Shown here piece after piece: positions 1 to 8,830 of a DNA stretch of 64,000 bases; positions within the stretch are counted from its first letter, which is position 1; the number at the start of each line of letters is the position of its first letter. The DNA is from Bradyrhizobium roseum (GTDB taxonomy: Bacteria; Pseudomonadota; Alphaproteobacteria; Rhizobiales; Xanthobacteraceae): the NCBI RefSeq assembly GCF_030413175.1, contig NZ_CP129212.1, positions 2,356,001 to 2,420,000 of the forward strand, given 5' to 3'. The notes beneath the pieces are model-generated. The model was not told where the DNA came from, did no database searches, and was given only the letters and a program-made list of their open reading frames with translations. Made by a program: the position numbers and the translations under genes.

Positions 1-2
1 CG

Positions 3-86
3 CCTAATTGTACCAGATTCCGAACCTACAACGCCGCGAGCGGAACCTATCGCGATTTCAACGGACAGCGCCGGCCGTGCCCCTGA
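3..86 (+). CDS. BA14K-like protein, C-terminal end (partial, 5' end outside window)
   Basis: An open frame enters from the left edge and ends with TGA at 84-86. Its last residues contain CTRFRTYNAASGTY followed by a short basic tail ending PCP. A Cys-x-x-Arg-Phe/Tyr-Arg-Ser/Thr-Tyr...GTY...G...CP ending is the recognisable tail of BA14K-family (lectin-like, secreted or periplasmic) proteins, which are common in Bradyrhizobium and Brucella. Only about 27 residues are in the window, so the assignment rests on this tail alone. Confidence 0.55.
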   Translation, partial: PNCTRFRTYNAASGTYRDFNGQRRPCP

Positions 87-199
87 GCGGTTGATCCCCC
101 ATCTCGCGTGGCGCTTCCTTTTTCTTTTCGGACCTCGTGCCCAGCGTTTGACGCCACCAGCGTGAAATGCTGCAATGCAGCCATTGCAGTGCAGGCGTG

Positions 200-397
200 A
201 TGATGACCGAGATTGTAGATCGCATTTTGAGCGCGTCCGGGCACAGGGATTTGGACGCGCAATCTCGGGCAAAGATCATACGCTATTTGGAAACGCTGAG
301 GTCGGCGGGGAATCGCGACGAACAACAGTTGACGGTCTTTGGTCTCGCGTATCTCGATCAGCTCTTCAATCCAGATCCGCGCTATAGCGGCTGCTAG
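200..397 (+). CDS. small hypothetical protein (65 aa)
   Basis: An intact short frame beginning at tandem ATGs (200 and 203) with a purine-rich GCAGG just upstream. The product is hydrophilic, largely helical, and has no membrane segment or recognised domain. An upstream in-frame ATG at 167 would add 11 residues, but no ribosome site precedes it. It stands alone between the BA14K-like tail and the epoxide hydrolase. I do not recognise a family. Confidence 0.4.
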   Translation: MMTEIVDRILSASGHRDLDAQSRAKIIRYLETLRSAGNRDEQQLTVFGLAYLDQLFNPDPRYSGC

Positions 398-500
398 CCT
401 ACGTAAATGAGTGGCGTTGACGCGCGATCGTCAACTTCTGACTTGAAGAGCAAAGGTCGAGCCGCTTAGCTCCTCGCTCTCTTCCCCGTGGGAGCTGCGC

Positions 501-1643
501 ATGACCGCTGACATCAATCCCTATCGCATTTCGATCGGCGACGACGTGCTCGACGATCTCAAATCGCGGCTGCGCAACACGCGCTGGCCGGAAGCCGAAC
601 TGGTTGGGGACTGGAGCCAGGGCGCACCGCTGAAATGGATCCAGGACATTTGCCGCTATTGGGCGGAAGAATACGACTGGCGGGCGCGCGAGGCGCGGCT
701 CAATCGATTCGCGCAGTTCACCACCGAGATCGACGGGCTCGACATGCATTTCCTGCACGTCCGCTCGAAGCATCCGAACGCGATGCCGCTGATCATCACG
801 CATGGTTGGCCGGGTTCGGTGGTCGAGTTTCACAAGGTGATCGAGCCTTTGACTGATCCGACGGCGCATGGCGGCAACGCGGCCGATGCGTTTCACGTGG
901 TCTGCCCGTCGCTGCCGGGCTTTGGCTTCTCCGCGAAACCGAAGACGACCGGCTGGGGCGTCGAGCGTATCGCGTCAAGCTGGATGGTCTTGATGGATCG
1001 CCTCGGCTATCCGCGCTATGGCGCGCAGGGCGGCGATTGGGGATCGGCGGTCACTACCGCGATCGGTGTGCTGGATGCCCAACATTGTGCCGGGATTCAC
1101 ATCACGCTGGCGATGTCGGCGCGACCCAATGTCCAAGGGCAGCCGACAGCGGAGGAGGCGCGGGCGCTGCAGGGAATCGAGCATTATGCCGAATGGGATT
1201 CCGGCTATTCCAAGCAGCAATCCACCCGGCCGCAAACGCTCGGATATGCGCTGACTGATTCGCCGAGCGGGCAGGCGGCGTGGATTCTGGAAAAATTCTG
1301 GGCGTGGACCGATTGCGATGGGCATCCGGAAAACATCCTGGGTCGCGACGAGCTGCTCGACAACGTCATGCTCTATTGGGTGACGGCAACCGCCGCCTCG
1401 TCGGCCCGCCTGTACTGGGAAAGCTTTGGACCCAAGCGGCGGACGCCGTTCGAGGTAAAGATACCGACCGGCGTCGCCGTCTTCCCCAAGGAGATCGTTA
1501 CGCCCGTGCGGAAATGGATGGAAGCGAGCTACACGAATATCCGGCACTGGCGCGAAATGCCGAAGGGCGGTCACTTCGCGGCTTTCGAACAGCCGGACCT
1601 GTTCGTCCAGGAAGTGCGCGAGTTCTTCCGGACGCTGCGCTAG
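501..1643 (+). CDS. EHN-type epoxide hydrolase (alpha/beta hydrolase)
   Basis: This 380-residue protein has the N-terminal EHN domain of microsomal-type epoxide hydrolases (about residues 1-110), then an alpha/beta-hydrolase core. HGWPGS at 101-106 supplies the oxyanion hole. GGDWG at 177-181 holds the presumed nucleophile Asp179. KGGHFAAFE near the end holds the presumed catalytic His358. The family opens epoxides to diols through an ester intermediate; the substrate cannot be read from sequence. GGGAG at 490-494 supports the ATG at 501. No signal peptide is visible, so it should be cytoplasmic. The neighbouring ABC transporter follows after about 140 bases and need not be co-transcribed. 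Confidence 0.85.
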   Translation: MTADINPYRISIGDDVLDDLKSRLRNTRWPEAELVGDWSQGAPLKWIQDICRYWAEEYDWRAREARLNRFAQFTTEIDGLDMHFLHVRSKHPNAMPLIITHGWPGSVVEFHKVIEPLTDPTAHGGNAADAFHVVCPSLPGFGFSAKPKTTGWGVERIASSWMVLMDRLGYPRYGAQGGDWGSAVTTAIGVLDAQHCAGIHITLAMSARPNVQGQPTAEEARALQGIEHYAEWDSGYSKQQSTRPQTLGYALTDSPSGQAAWILEKFWAWTDCDGHPENILGRDELLDNVMLYWVTATAASSARLYWESFGPKRRTPFEVKIPTGVAVFPKEIVTPVRKWMEASYTNIRHWREMPKGGHFAAFEQPDLFVQEVREFFRTLR

Positions 1644-1785
1644 CCGCCTGTTTCCTGATCAGCTGGATCGAAAGTAGCCTAATTTTCGCGCATAGCGCTT
1701 GCGTCCCAAGCGCGAGAAGCACCGGTAAGGGCCTGTTCGGGCGGCATGTTTGTTGCATTTCTCAGATTCAAAAGAGGAGTGCTTG

Positions 1786-2754
1786 ATGACATCTGCGATC
1801 CGCCGACGTGAATTCATTGCCGGGCTTGGTGCCGGTATCGGGGCTGGATTGTTCGCCAGTCCGGCCATCGTTCGGGCTCAGGAAACGATTGTCATCCGGG
1901 CCGGTGCGCTGAAGTTGATCCACTCGATTGCTCCCTATTTCTACGACCAGTTCGTGCCGGCGGGCTACAAGATCGAGGTGCTGCCGTTCGAAACGCCGAC
2001 CGAGTGCAAGAACGCCGTCGTGACCAAGTCAGTCGATTTCGGCGCGTTCGGCATCGCCGCGGCACTGCTCGGCGCCGCGGCCGGTGAACCGGTCGTGGTC
2101 ATCGCCTCGACCTGCAACCGTGGCATGGCGATTATCGCCAAGAAGGATGCAGGGATCGCCGCGATCAAGGATCTCAAAGGCAAGCGGGTCGCGGTGTTCC
2201 CGGGAACGACACAAGAGGTGTTCTTCCTGGAGCGGCTGCGCATGGAAGGCATGACGATCAAGGATGTCGAGCCGGTGCGCGTTTCCTTCAGCGAAATGCA
2301 CATCGCACTGTCCCGCGGCGACATCGATGCGTATGTCGGCGCCGAGCCCGGCCCCGGCGTGTCGCTGTCGAGCGGCGTCGGTTCGCTGGTCGAATATCCC
2401 TATTCGACGGCGATGGGATCGCTGAACATGGTGTTCGGCACGCATCGCGACGTGATTGCACAGAAGCCTGGCCTTGTCCGCGCGATGCTCGGTATCCATC
2501 AGAGAGCGACCGATTTTGCGGCGACCAACAAGGACGCCATGGTCGCAATGGCATCCAGCAAGCTCGGCCAGAAAAAGGAGGCGATCGAGGCTTCGGTGCC
2601 GAATGTCGAACTGACGTGGAAGCTCGAAGCCAAGCAGATCGAGCAATCGAAAATCTACGCCGACCATATGCTGGCGCTGAAGCAGATCAAGCGCCTGCCG
2701 GATTTTGCGACCTTCATCGACACGAGTTTCGTCGATGCGGTGAAGCCGACCTGA
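1786..2754 (+). CDS. NitT/TauT-type ABC transporter substrate-binding protein
   Basis: A 322-residue periplasmic binding protein. It opens with RRREF, a hydrophobic run and APAIVRAQ-like cleavage region, so export may be by Tat (twin-arginine-like) or Sec. The body resembles SsuA/TauA/NMT1-type receptors for sulfonates, nitrate or pyrimidine-like ligands. The start at 1786 is preferred over the in-frame codon at 1750 because AGAGGAG lies about 8 bases upstream and the signal sequence starts there. It is the first gene of a receptor-permease-ATPase operon; the permease begins three bases after its stop. The ligand is unknown. Confidence 0.85.
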   Translation: MTSAIRRREFIAGLGAGIGAGLFASPAIVRAQETIVIRAGALKLIHSIAPYFYDQFVPAGYKIEVLPFETPTECKNAVVTKSVDFGAFGIAAALLGAAAGEPVVVIASTCNRGMAIIAKKDAGIAAIKDLKGKRVAVFPGTTQEVFFLERLRMEGMTIKDVEPVRVSFSEMHIALSRGDIDAYVGAEPGPGVSLSSGVGSLVEYPYSTAMGSLNMVFGTHRDVIAQKPGLVRAMLGIHQRATDFAATNKDAMVAMASSKLGQKKEAIEASVPNVELTWKLEAKQIEQSKIYADHMLALKQIKRLPDFATFIDTSFVDAVKPT

Positions 2755-2756
2755 CC

Positions 2757-3608
2757 GTGACCACGCTCGCGGCCGATAGCGAAGATAGCGCGGTCGGCGC
2801 ACGCAAGGCGTCCTGGGTCACTACATGGTGGCCGCGCCTGCGGCCCTTGCTGCTGGCAATTGCGTTTCCTGCCGCCATGCTGGCGATCTGGCATTTTGCG
2901 ACGGTCAATCGCCCCGGGAGCCTGATTCCGCCACCGTACGAAGTCTGGCTCGAACTCTGGGATCTCGCGTTCGGCGGGATCAATGACGACGCCTACAGCA
3001 AGACCTTGCATATTCATTTGCTCGCCTCCGTCAGCCGCGTCTATGGAGGGTTTGCGCTGGCGCTGATGGTCGCGCTACCGCTCGGGATGCTGATCGGGCG
3101 CGTACCGCTGGTCCGGCAGCTGCTTGATCCGACCATCCAGATCTTGCGGCCGGTGCCGGTGACGGCCTGGCTGCCGCTGGCGATGATCATCTTCGGCCTT
3201 GGTCCTCGCTCGGCGTTCTTTCTGGTGTTCCTTGGCGCGTTCTATCCGATCCTGGTCAACACCATTTTCGGCGTGCGTTCGGTCGAGCCGCGGCTGTTCG
3301 AGGCGGCATCGATGCTCGGCTGCACGGAGTCAGCGCAGTTTTTTCGCGTCGTGCTGCCCGCGGCGCTGCCTTCGATCTTCACCGGCATGCGGCTTGGACT
3401 GGGTTTTGCGTGGGTCGTGATCGTCGTCGGCGAGATGACCGGCGTGCAGACGGGACTGGGCGCGATCATCATGGAAGCGCGCCAGCTCTCGCGCACCGAG
3501 ATCGTGATTTCGGGCATGATCGTCATCGGTGCGTTCGGTTTCCTGTCCGACCAACTGGTGATGCTGATTGGGCGGCGCCTTCTGGCATGGAGTCCATCGC
3601 ATGGCTGA
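2757..3608 (+). CDS. NitT/TauT-type ABC transporter permease
   Basis: A 283-residue inner-membrane protein with about six hydrophobic segments and the binding-protein-dependent permease loop (EAA-type region around EAASMLGCTESAQFFRVVLP). The frame extends upstream into the previous gene, but GTG at 2757, three bases after the receptor's stop, gives the normal family length and N-terminus. It overlaps the ATPase gene by eight bases. It forms the translocation channel with the ATPase encoded next. Confidence 0.85.
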   Translation: MTTLAADSEDSAVGARKASWVTTWWPRLRPLLLAIAFPAAMLAIWHFATVNRPGSLIPPPYEVWLELWDLAFGGINDDAYSKTLHIHLLASVSRVYGGFALALMVALPLGMLIGRVPLVRQLLDPTIQILRPVPVTAWLPLAMIIFGLGPRSAFFLVFLGAFYPILVNTIFGVRSVEPRLFEAASMLGCTESAQFFRVVLPAALPSIFTGMRLGLGFAWVVIVVGEMTGVQTGLGAIIMEARQLSRTEIVISGMIVIGAFGFLSDQLVMLIGRRLLAWSPSHG

Positions 3609-4380
3609 AGCCCCGATCCCGATCCTCGAGATGAGGAACGTCGGCAAGACCTACGCGCAGAGCGGCCGCGCGATCGAGGCGCTGCGCGGCGCCAATCTGC
3701 GCGTGAAGAAAGGCGAGTTCATCTGCCTGATCGGCGCTTCGGGCTGCGGAAAATCCACGCTGTTGCGGATGGCGGCGGGGTTCGAGGCGGCCACGCATGG
3801 CGATAATCTCATGTGGGGAATGCCGATATCTGGGCCGGGCCCGAGCCGCGGCATGGTGTTTCAGGACTACGGGCTGTTTCCGTGGCTCAACGTCCGGGAC
3901 AATGTCGGCTTCGGCCCGAAGTCGAGGGGGCGCACCAGGGCCGAAATTCGCGAGACGACCGACCGGTTCATTGAACTCGTCGGATTGCAGAATTTTGCCG
4001 ATGTCTATCCGCACCAGCTCTCCGGCGGCATGAAGCAGCGCGTCGCGATCGCGCGCGTGCTTGCCAACGACGCCGAGGTCGTGCTGATGGACGAACCGTT
4101 CGGTGCGCTGGATGCCATGACGCGTGAGCGCCTGCAGGACGAACTGGTCGATATCTGGTCGCGAACCGGCCTGACTGTCATCTTCGTCACCCACTCGATC
4201 GAGGAGGCGATCTTCCTGGCCGATCGGGTCGTGGTGATGTCGCCGGGGCCCGGCCGTATCGATAACGAATACCGGATCGACCTGTCGCGGCCGCGCGATA
4301 TCGCAAGCCCGGAATTCAACGAATGGCGACGGCTGCTTTCGTCGCAACTGCATAGTCACCACGGGCGCAAGACCGGCTGA
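3601..4380 (+). CDS. NitT/TauT-type ABC transporter ATP-binding protein
   Basis: A 259-residue ABC ATPase of the SsuB/TauB type. Walker A is GASGCGKST at 45-53, the signature is LSGGMKQR at 140-147, Walker B is VLMDEPFGALD at 161-171 and the H-loop histidine is in VTHSIEEA at about 198. The ATG at 3601 overlaps the permease stop, which indicates translational coupling. The in-frame codon at 3568 would add 11 residues inside the permease gene. It energises the importer formed with the two upstream genes. Confidence 0.88.
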   Translation: MAEAPIPILEMRNVGKTYAQSGRAIEALRGANLRVKKGEFICLIGASGCGKSTLLRMAAGFEAATHGDNLMWGMPISGPGPSRGMVFQDYGLFPWLNVRDNVGFGPKSRGRTRAEIRETTDRFIELVGLQNFADVYPHQLSGGMKQRVAIARVLANDAEVVLMDEPFGALDAMTRERLQDELVDIWSRTGLTVIFVTHSIEEAIFLADRVVVMSPGPGRIDNEYRIDLSRPRDIASPEFNEWRRLLSSQLHSHHGRKTG

Positions 4381-4485
4381 TCCGCCGGCGGTGCTTCGGA
4401 TATCAGGCGAGAACGGCCTTGAGCAAGGCGTTGTCGATCACCGGCAGCACGGCGAAGGCGGCGCCTGCGATGAAGTGATGCGCTG

Positions 4486-5280
4486 TCAGTTCCGGTAAGA
4501 GGGATCGGCGCGGTCGAGTTTGCGCAGCAGCGCCGGCCAGGCGAGGTCGCCGTTGCGGGCGCTGCGGCCTGGTTTCGGCTGCATGCGTTGATATGTATCT
4601 TCGAGGATGTCTTGCGGCGGATAGATCAGCTTGGTGTTGCAGGACAGTGCCATGACCTGCACCTGGCAGGCGCGCTCGAGCCGGAACAGCACGTTGAACG
4701 CCGCCGGCACCGTGCGGCCGACGACGAGCAGGCCGTGGTTGCGAAGGATCATCGCTTCATGGTCGCCGAGGTCTTTCACCAACCGCTCGCGCTCGTCGAC
4801 ATTGTCGGCGATGCCTTCGAAATCGTGGTAGGCGATATGGAAAAACCGCATCGAGGTTTGCGCCAACGGGAGCAGGCCGCATTCCATCGCCGATACGGCC
4901 ATGCCGGCCGGCGTGTGCGTATGCGCGACGCAGTCCATGTCGTGCTTGGCCATGTGGATCGCGCTGTGAATGACGAAGCCGGCGACGTTGACGTCATAGT
5001 CCGACGCGTTGAACAGCGTGTTGCCGTCGACATCGATCTTGATCAAGCTGGAAGCGTCGATCTCCTCGTAGAGCATCCCGTAGGGATTGATCAGGAACTG
5101 GTCGGTCGTTCCCGGCACCCGGCAGGAGATGTGGTTGGCGACCATCTCGGTCATGCCGTACATTGCCGTGAGACGGTAGCAGGCCGCGAGATCGACCCGC
5201 GCCCGCCATTCTTCCGGGCTGACCTGTTCGCGGACCGATTTGACGGCCTTGACGGCAGGCGAACTGACGGGCGGATTCAT
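4486..5280 (-). CDS. class II aldolase/adducin-family protein
   Basis: A 264-residue protein of the class II (zinc) aldolase/adducin fold. HTHTPAGMAVS holds the paired metal-binding histidines, and LRNHGLLVVG holds the third conserved His. Relatives are fuculose- or ribulose-phosphate aldolases and 3-oxo-tetronate phosphate decarboxylases, but many soil-bacterial members have no assigned substrate. The frame reaches 5370, but ATG at 5280 has GGAGAA about 6 bases upstream and matches family length. The gene converges on the ABC operon at its left. Confidence 0.8.
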   Translation of the reverse strand: MNPPVSSPAVKAVKSVREQVSPEEWRARVDLAACYRLTAMYGMTEMVANHISCRVPGTTDQFLINPYGMLYEEIDASSLIKIDVDGNTLFNASDYDVNVAGFVIHSAIHMAKHDMDCVAHTHTPAGMAVSAMECGLLPLAQTSMRFFHIAYHDFEGIADNVDERERLVKDLGDHEAMILRNHGLLVVGRTVPAAFNVLFRLERACQVQVMALSCNTKLIYPPQDILEDTYQRMQPKPGRSARNGDLAWPALLRKLDRADPSYRN

Positions 5281-5542
5281 GGCGTTTCTCCACGGTTGGA
5301 TTATTGGCCGGGACGGGGCCGGATCATTGGTCGGCAGGATAGCGGCAAAATTCGCTGCACGGCAAGGCAAGCACCGCCGGCGTTATTGCAGGTCTGGCGG
5401 CTCAAATTCGAATGCGCCGCCGATCCCGACGATGCGCTGGCGCTGCTTTTCGGAAGCGGAAATCGAAATGATCACGGTGGAGACGCCGAAGCGGCTGCTT
5501 ACGTTTGTCTGAGCAGCTGCGGCGATTGCCGCGGGCCCTGCG

Positions 5543-6124
5543 TCAATCGCCCTGGCTGCCGTGCCGACGCATGTCTTCGATCCAGCGCGCGCGTTTCTTG
5601 TCGTCGGCAAAGGTGAGGCCGTATAGGCTTTCACGGACCGGTTTGATTCCGGCGAAGCTCAGCATGCTGCGCTCGAAGCTGCGCACCCCGAAGGCGCCGA
5701 AGTACCAGCGATAGAGCATCACCGGCATCCCCATGGTCACCACGACGCGAGCCGAACGACCGGCGAGCAGGCGTTTCGGAAACCGCTTTTCCCGGTACTC
5801 CATGGTGAAGCCTGGCCGAAAGATATGCTCGAGAAAGCCCTTGAACAGCGCCGGCATGGTTCCGTGCCAGAGCGGAAAGAGAAATACCCAGTGCTCCGCC
5901 CATCGCATGTCATCGCGGGGCTGCACCAGGCTCGGCGGCAACTCGCCGGTCTCGAAATCCGACTGCGTGCGCAGGAAGGTGAAATCCAGCTTTGCTGCCT
6001 CGATGCGTCGTACTTCATGTCCCGCCGAAGTCGCGGCTTCAGCGTAGGCCTCAGCCATCGCGTTCAACAGGTGATGGCCGGCCGCATCCGGATGGCCCTG
6101 GATGATTGCAATTCGCTTCGTCAT
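5543..6124 (-). CDS. NAD(P)H-quinone reductase-like flavodoxin-fold protein (KefF/MdaB/YwrO type)
   Basis: A 193-residue flavodoxin-fold oxidoreductase. It opens with the beta strand and loop RIAIIQGHPD typical of FMN-binding KefF/YwrO proteins and has FPLWHGTMPALFKGFLEH, the family's active-site and FMN-contact stretch. These enzymes reduce quinones or similar electrophiles with NAD(P)H in the cytoplasm. A perfect 7-bp-arm palindrome lies about 80 bases upstream, as expected for a gene controlled by a redox- or quinone-sensing repressor. Confidence 0.82.
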   Translation of the reverse strand: MTKRIAIIQGHPDAAGHHLLNAMAEAYAEAATSAGHEVRRIEAAKLDFTFLRTQSDFETGELPPSLVQPRDDMRWAEHWVFLFPLWHGTMPALFKGFLEHIFRPGFTMEYREKRFPKRLLAGRSARVVVTMGMPVMLYRWYFGAFGVRSFERSMLSFAGIKPVRESLYGLTFADDKKRARWIEDMRRHGSQGD

Positions 6125-6200
6125 GTGTCGTCCGGGTTCAGGCAGGGTGACAGGCCCACTCGTGCAACGTAACGAATGAATGCCGCCGTTGATGCAAGAC

Positions 6201-6221
6201 TACTGCGAAGTATGCGCAGTA
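6201..6221. promoter_or_regulatory. palindrome, candidate operator of the quinone reductase gene
   Basis: TACTGCG and CGCAGTA form perfect 7-base arms around a 7-base spacer. It lies 77 bases upstream of the quinone reductase start on the opposite strand. Family members are often controlled by HxlR- or MarR-type repressors that bind sites of this size; no such regulator gene is adjacent, so assignment to a regulator is inference. Confidence 0.4.
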
Positions 6222-6906
6222 ATTACGTTTCGGACTTTGACAGGGGTCAAAAGGCGGTCGTTTGCTCCGCGGCACGGCTACAAAGCTGCTCCGTCATTGA
6301 ACAGTCAGCACGCCTTGTGACGGCTGCCGAGCGCCGTTGCGATCGACGCTGGATTCCTGATGCGCTCGATCGGCGTGTCGATACGATCCGCCCAGAACAA
6401 CCATCCGAGCTCGACGCCGTGAGCTTGCTCGAACCTCGCGCGGTGTTTTGGTCCTCAACAACGAATGGGCCCCGGTGCATGAAAGCATCGCGGGGCCCTA
6501 CATCTTCGTTATAGGCGAAGGAGGTCTGGCAAAAACCAGTATGGTCTCAGGATCCGACAGCGCGTGGCCTTTGCGCTCCAGTCCCGCTCTATGTTCGAAT
6601 TGTTGAAAGCGCGATGAGGTCAGCAGCTGCTTACGACCTCGACCGCACCCGGACCCTGCGATGAGCAAGGTCACCAGTCTGATCCGGTGGCGTCATGCTC
6701 CTCCTCAAGAGGTTGGCCGACGGACTTTCGTCCGCACCTGCTGCGTGCCGCCTTGATCGTATGATCGGGGGCGTCAATGCCTGCGAAGCAGGGAGCCGAA
6801 GCTCCGTGACTCCATCAGGTGCAGCGTGCAAATGCTGCGGCAGATACAGGCCGGTGTCAAGCTTTCCCGATGGCAGTAGTACTACGACGGTTCCGGGGAA
6901 CCAATG
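6222..6906. other. 685-base gap with no supported gene
   Basis: Short frames exist on both strands, but none has a ribosome site, a recognisable product or a coding-like start. No tRNA cloverleaf or transposon end was seen. It separates the quinone reductase (reading left) from the 3' end of the monooxygenase. It may hold decayed coding sequence, but nothing identifiable. Confidence 0.5.
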
Positions 6907-8817
6907 TCAGGCCACCGTCTGGCGGTAATCGCGCAAATCGGGATCGTGGGTCATCGCCCAGTAATCCACGAATCGCCACGGCATCGCCGAGAATACGCGG
7001 CCCAGCCCGTTGCGGTAGTAGGTTGTCATACCGGGATGCGTCCAGATCAGTTGTTGATGCTCGGCATCCACTTTACGAATGTACTCATCGTGGGCTTCCG
7101 GGCGAACGTCGATGACTGCGATATCACGCTCCATCATTTCGACGAGGCAGGCCGAGATGTAACGGCTCTGGCATTCGGATTGAAAGATCACGCTGCCGCC
7201 ATGCGCGGGGCCTGAATTGGGACCGAGCATCACGAAGAAATTCGGGAAGTCCGGCACGGTGAGGCCGAGATAGGCCGTCGGGTTATCATTGGCCCACGCC
7301 GCCTTGAGATTCTTTCCATTACGCCCGCTGATGTTGAGGCGCGCGGCCATCTCGGTGACCTTGAAGCCGGTGGAGACCACGATCGCATCGGCCGGTCGCA
7401 GCGTGCCGTCCGAGGTCACAATGCCGTCCTTTGCGAAATGGTCGATCCTGTCCGTGACCAGTTCGACATTCGGCTTCGTCAGTGTCTTGAACCAGTTGTT
7501 GTCCAGCAGGATGCGCTTGCCGTAGGGCGGATAGGTCGGCACGCATTTTTCGATCAGGTCGGGGCGGTCTTTCAATTCGGACTGGATGAAGTTCGTCAGC
7601 TCTTCGCGATGCCGGTCATTGCCCTTGTTGACCGCGCGATCGGGGTGCGGCCATGCCGGGTCCTTGCGCAGGAACGGCAGCAGGCCATCGCCGTAGCGCC
7701 AGAACATGTTGAAGCGATACCACTGCACATAAAATGGCAGATGCGCGAGCAGCCATTGCGCCCCCTCGGTGATCGGATCGGAGTAGCCCGCCACGGGGCG
7801 CGCCCACTGCGCGGTGCGCTGATAGACGGTGACCGACGCGACGCGGTCCGCGATCGACGGCACCAGTTGCATCGCGGTCGCGCCGGTGCCGATGACGGCA
7901 ACATGCTTGCCGTCGAGATTGATGTCGTCTGACCACAGCGCCGAGTGCAGTGTCAGGCCTTTGTAATCTTCCTCGCCCTTGAAGTGCGCGGGAGCGGGAT
8001 CGTTGAGTTGGCCAATGGCGCTGACCAGCGTGGTCGACTCAAACGTCTCCTCGCCATCGGGGGTCTTCAAGGTCGATATCCAGCGCCGCTTGTTCTCATC
8101 CCAGCGCGACGATGTCAGTTCGGTATTGAGGCGGAGATGCGCTCGGATATCGTATTCGAGCGCAACCTTCTTGAGATAATCCAGCAGTTCCTGACGCTGG
8201 GCGAAATAGCGTGTCCATGGATTGCGCGCGCCGAACGAGAAGGAATAGGAATGGTTCGGGGTATCGACGCCGCATCCGGGGTAGCGGTTCATATACCAGG
8301 TGCCGCCGAGTTCGGCGTTCTTTTCGACGATGGTGTAGGGGATGCCGAGGCGGCCGAGGGTTACGCCCAGCGCGATGGCGCAGACGCCGGCGCCGACGAT
8401 CAGCACGTGCTGATGCGCAAGCTTATCGGCCTCTGGCGGCTTGCTCCAACGCGTTTCGCGGGGCACGAAGCCCATCTCCTCGCGCATCAACGGCGCGTAT
8501 TCCGGCGCGACGTTCTCGCCGAGCGTCGCGCGCATCATCCTCAGCATCATATCGTTGCCGGGGTCGGTGATGACCGGCTTTGGCTTCCCGCTGGCGAACA
8601 GTTTCAGCACGGCGGCGCGGATTTCGGCCTGGATTTCCGGCGGCACGCCGGCTTGCGGATCCGGGATCAGGCGGATATCCCGCTTCGGCTTGTAAGGCGC
8701 TTCCAGCCAGCGTTCGTCGCCGGTCATATGGACCAGCACCATCAGCAGCACGCGTATGTCGCCCTCGGCGATCGCGGACGACAGGTCGAGTTTCTTGCGC
8801 GGCACTTCGATGTTCAT
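6907..8817 (-). CDS. Baeyer-Villiger-type flavin monooxygenase with N-terminal extension (HAPMO-like)
   Basis: This 636-residue class B flavoprotein monooxygenase has an FAD Rossmann motif VGAGVCAIALG at about 141-151 and a second, NADPH-binding Rossmann motif VIGTGATAMQ at 308-317. The Baeyer-Villiger fingerprint is present as YKGLTLHSALW at 285-295 (Tyr-x-Gly-x3-His-x3-Trp). About 130 residues precede the FAD motif, an extension seen in 4-hydroxyacetophenone monooxygenase and relatives. Such enzymes insert oxygen next to ketones to give esters or lactones. ATG at 8817 with GAGGA upstream is preferred over the in-frame start at 8862, which lies inside the upstream SDR gene. It follows the SDR by 13 bases in one operon. 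Confidence 0.85.
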   Translation of the reverse strand: MNIEVPRKKLDLSSAIAEGDIRVLLMVLVHMTGDERWLEAPYKPKRDIRLIPDPQAGVPPEIQAEIRAAVLKLFASGKPKPVITDPGNDMMLRMMRATLGENVAPEYAPLMREEMGFVPRETRWSKPPEADKLAHQHVLIVGAGVCAIALGVTLGRLGIPYTIVEKNAELGGTWYMNRYPGCGVDTPNHSYSFSFGARNPWTRYFAQRQELLDYLKKVALEYDIRAHLRLNTELTSSRWDENKRRWISTLKTPDGEETFESTTLVSAIGQLNDPAPAHFKGEEDYKGLTLHSALWSDDINLDGKHVAVIGTGATAMQLVPSIADRVASVTVYQRTAQWARPVAGYSDPITEGAQWLLAHLPFYVQWYRFNMFWRYGDGLLPFLRKDPAWPHPDRAVNKGNDRHREELTNFIQSELKDRPDLIEKCVPTYPPYGKRILLDNNWFKTLTKPNVELVTDRIDHFAKDGIVTSDGTLRPADAIVVSTGFKVTEMAARLNISGRNGKNLKAAWANDNPTAYLGLTVPDFPNFFVMLGPNSGPAHGGSVIFQSECQSRYISACLVEMMERDIAVIDVRPEAHDEYIRKVDAEHQQLIWTHPGMTTYYRNGLGRVFSAMPWRFVDYWAMTHDPDLRDYRQTVA

Positions 8818-8830
8818 CCCGATGTCCTCG

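Noticed and set aside
4381..4485. Minus-strand frame reading AGAAFAVLPVIDNALLKAVL then stop, after the aldolase gene
   Set aside because: Coding-like, possibly the tail of a lost gene, but only about 28 codons, without start or clear family.
5383..5542. Minus-strand frame reading FGVSTVIISISASEKQRQRI upstream of the aldolase gene
   Set aside because: Looks partly coding, but no start, ribosome site or recognisable relative; kept only as a possible remnant.
4588..5616. 342-codon plus-strand frame opposite the aldolase gene
   Set aside because: Antisense to a conserved gene; high GC leaves the mirror frame open.
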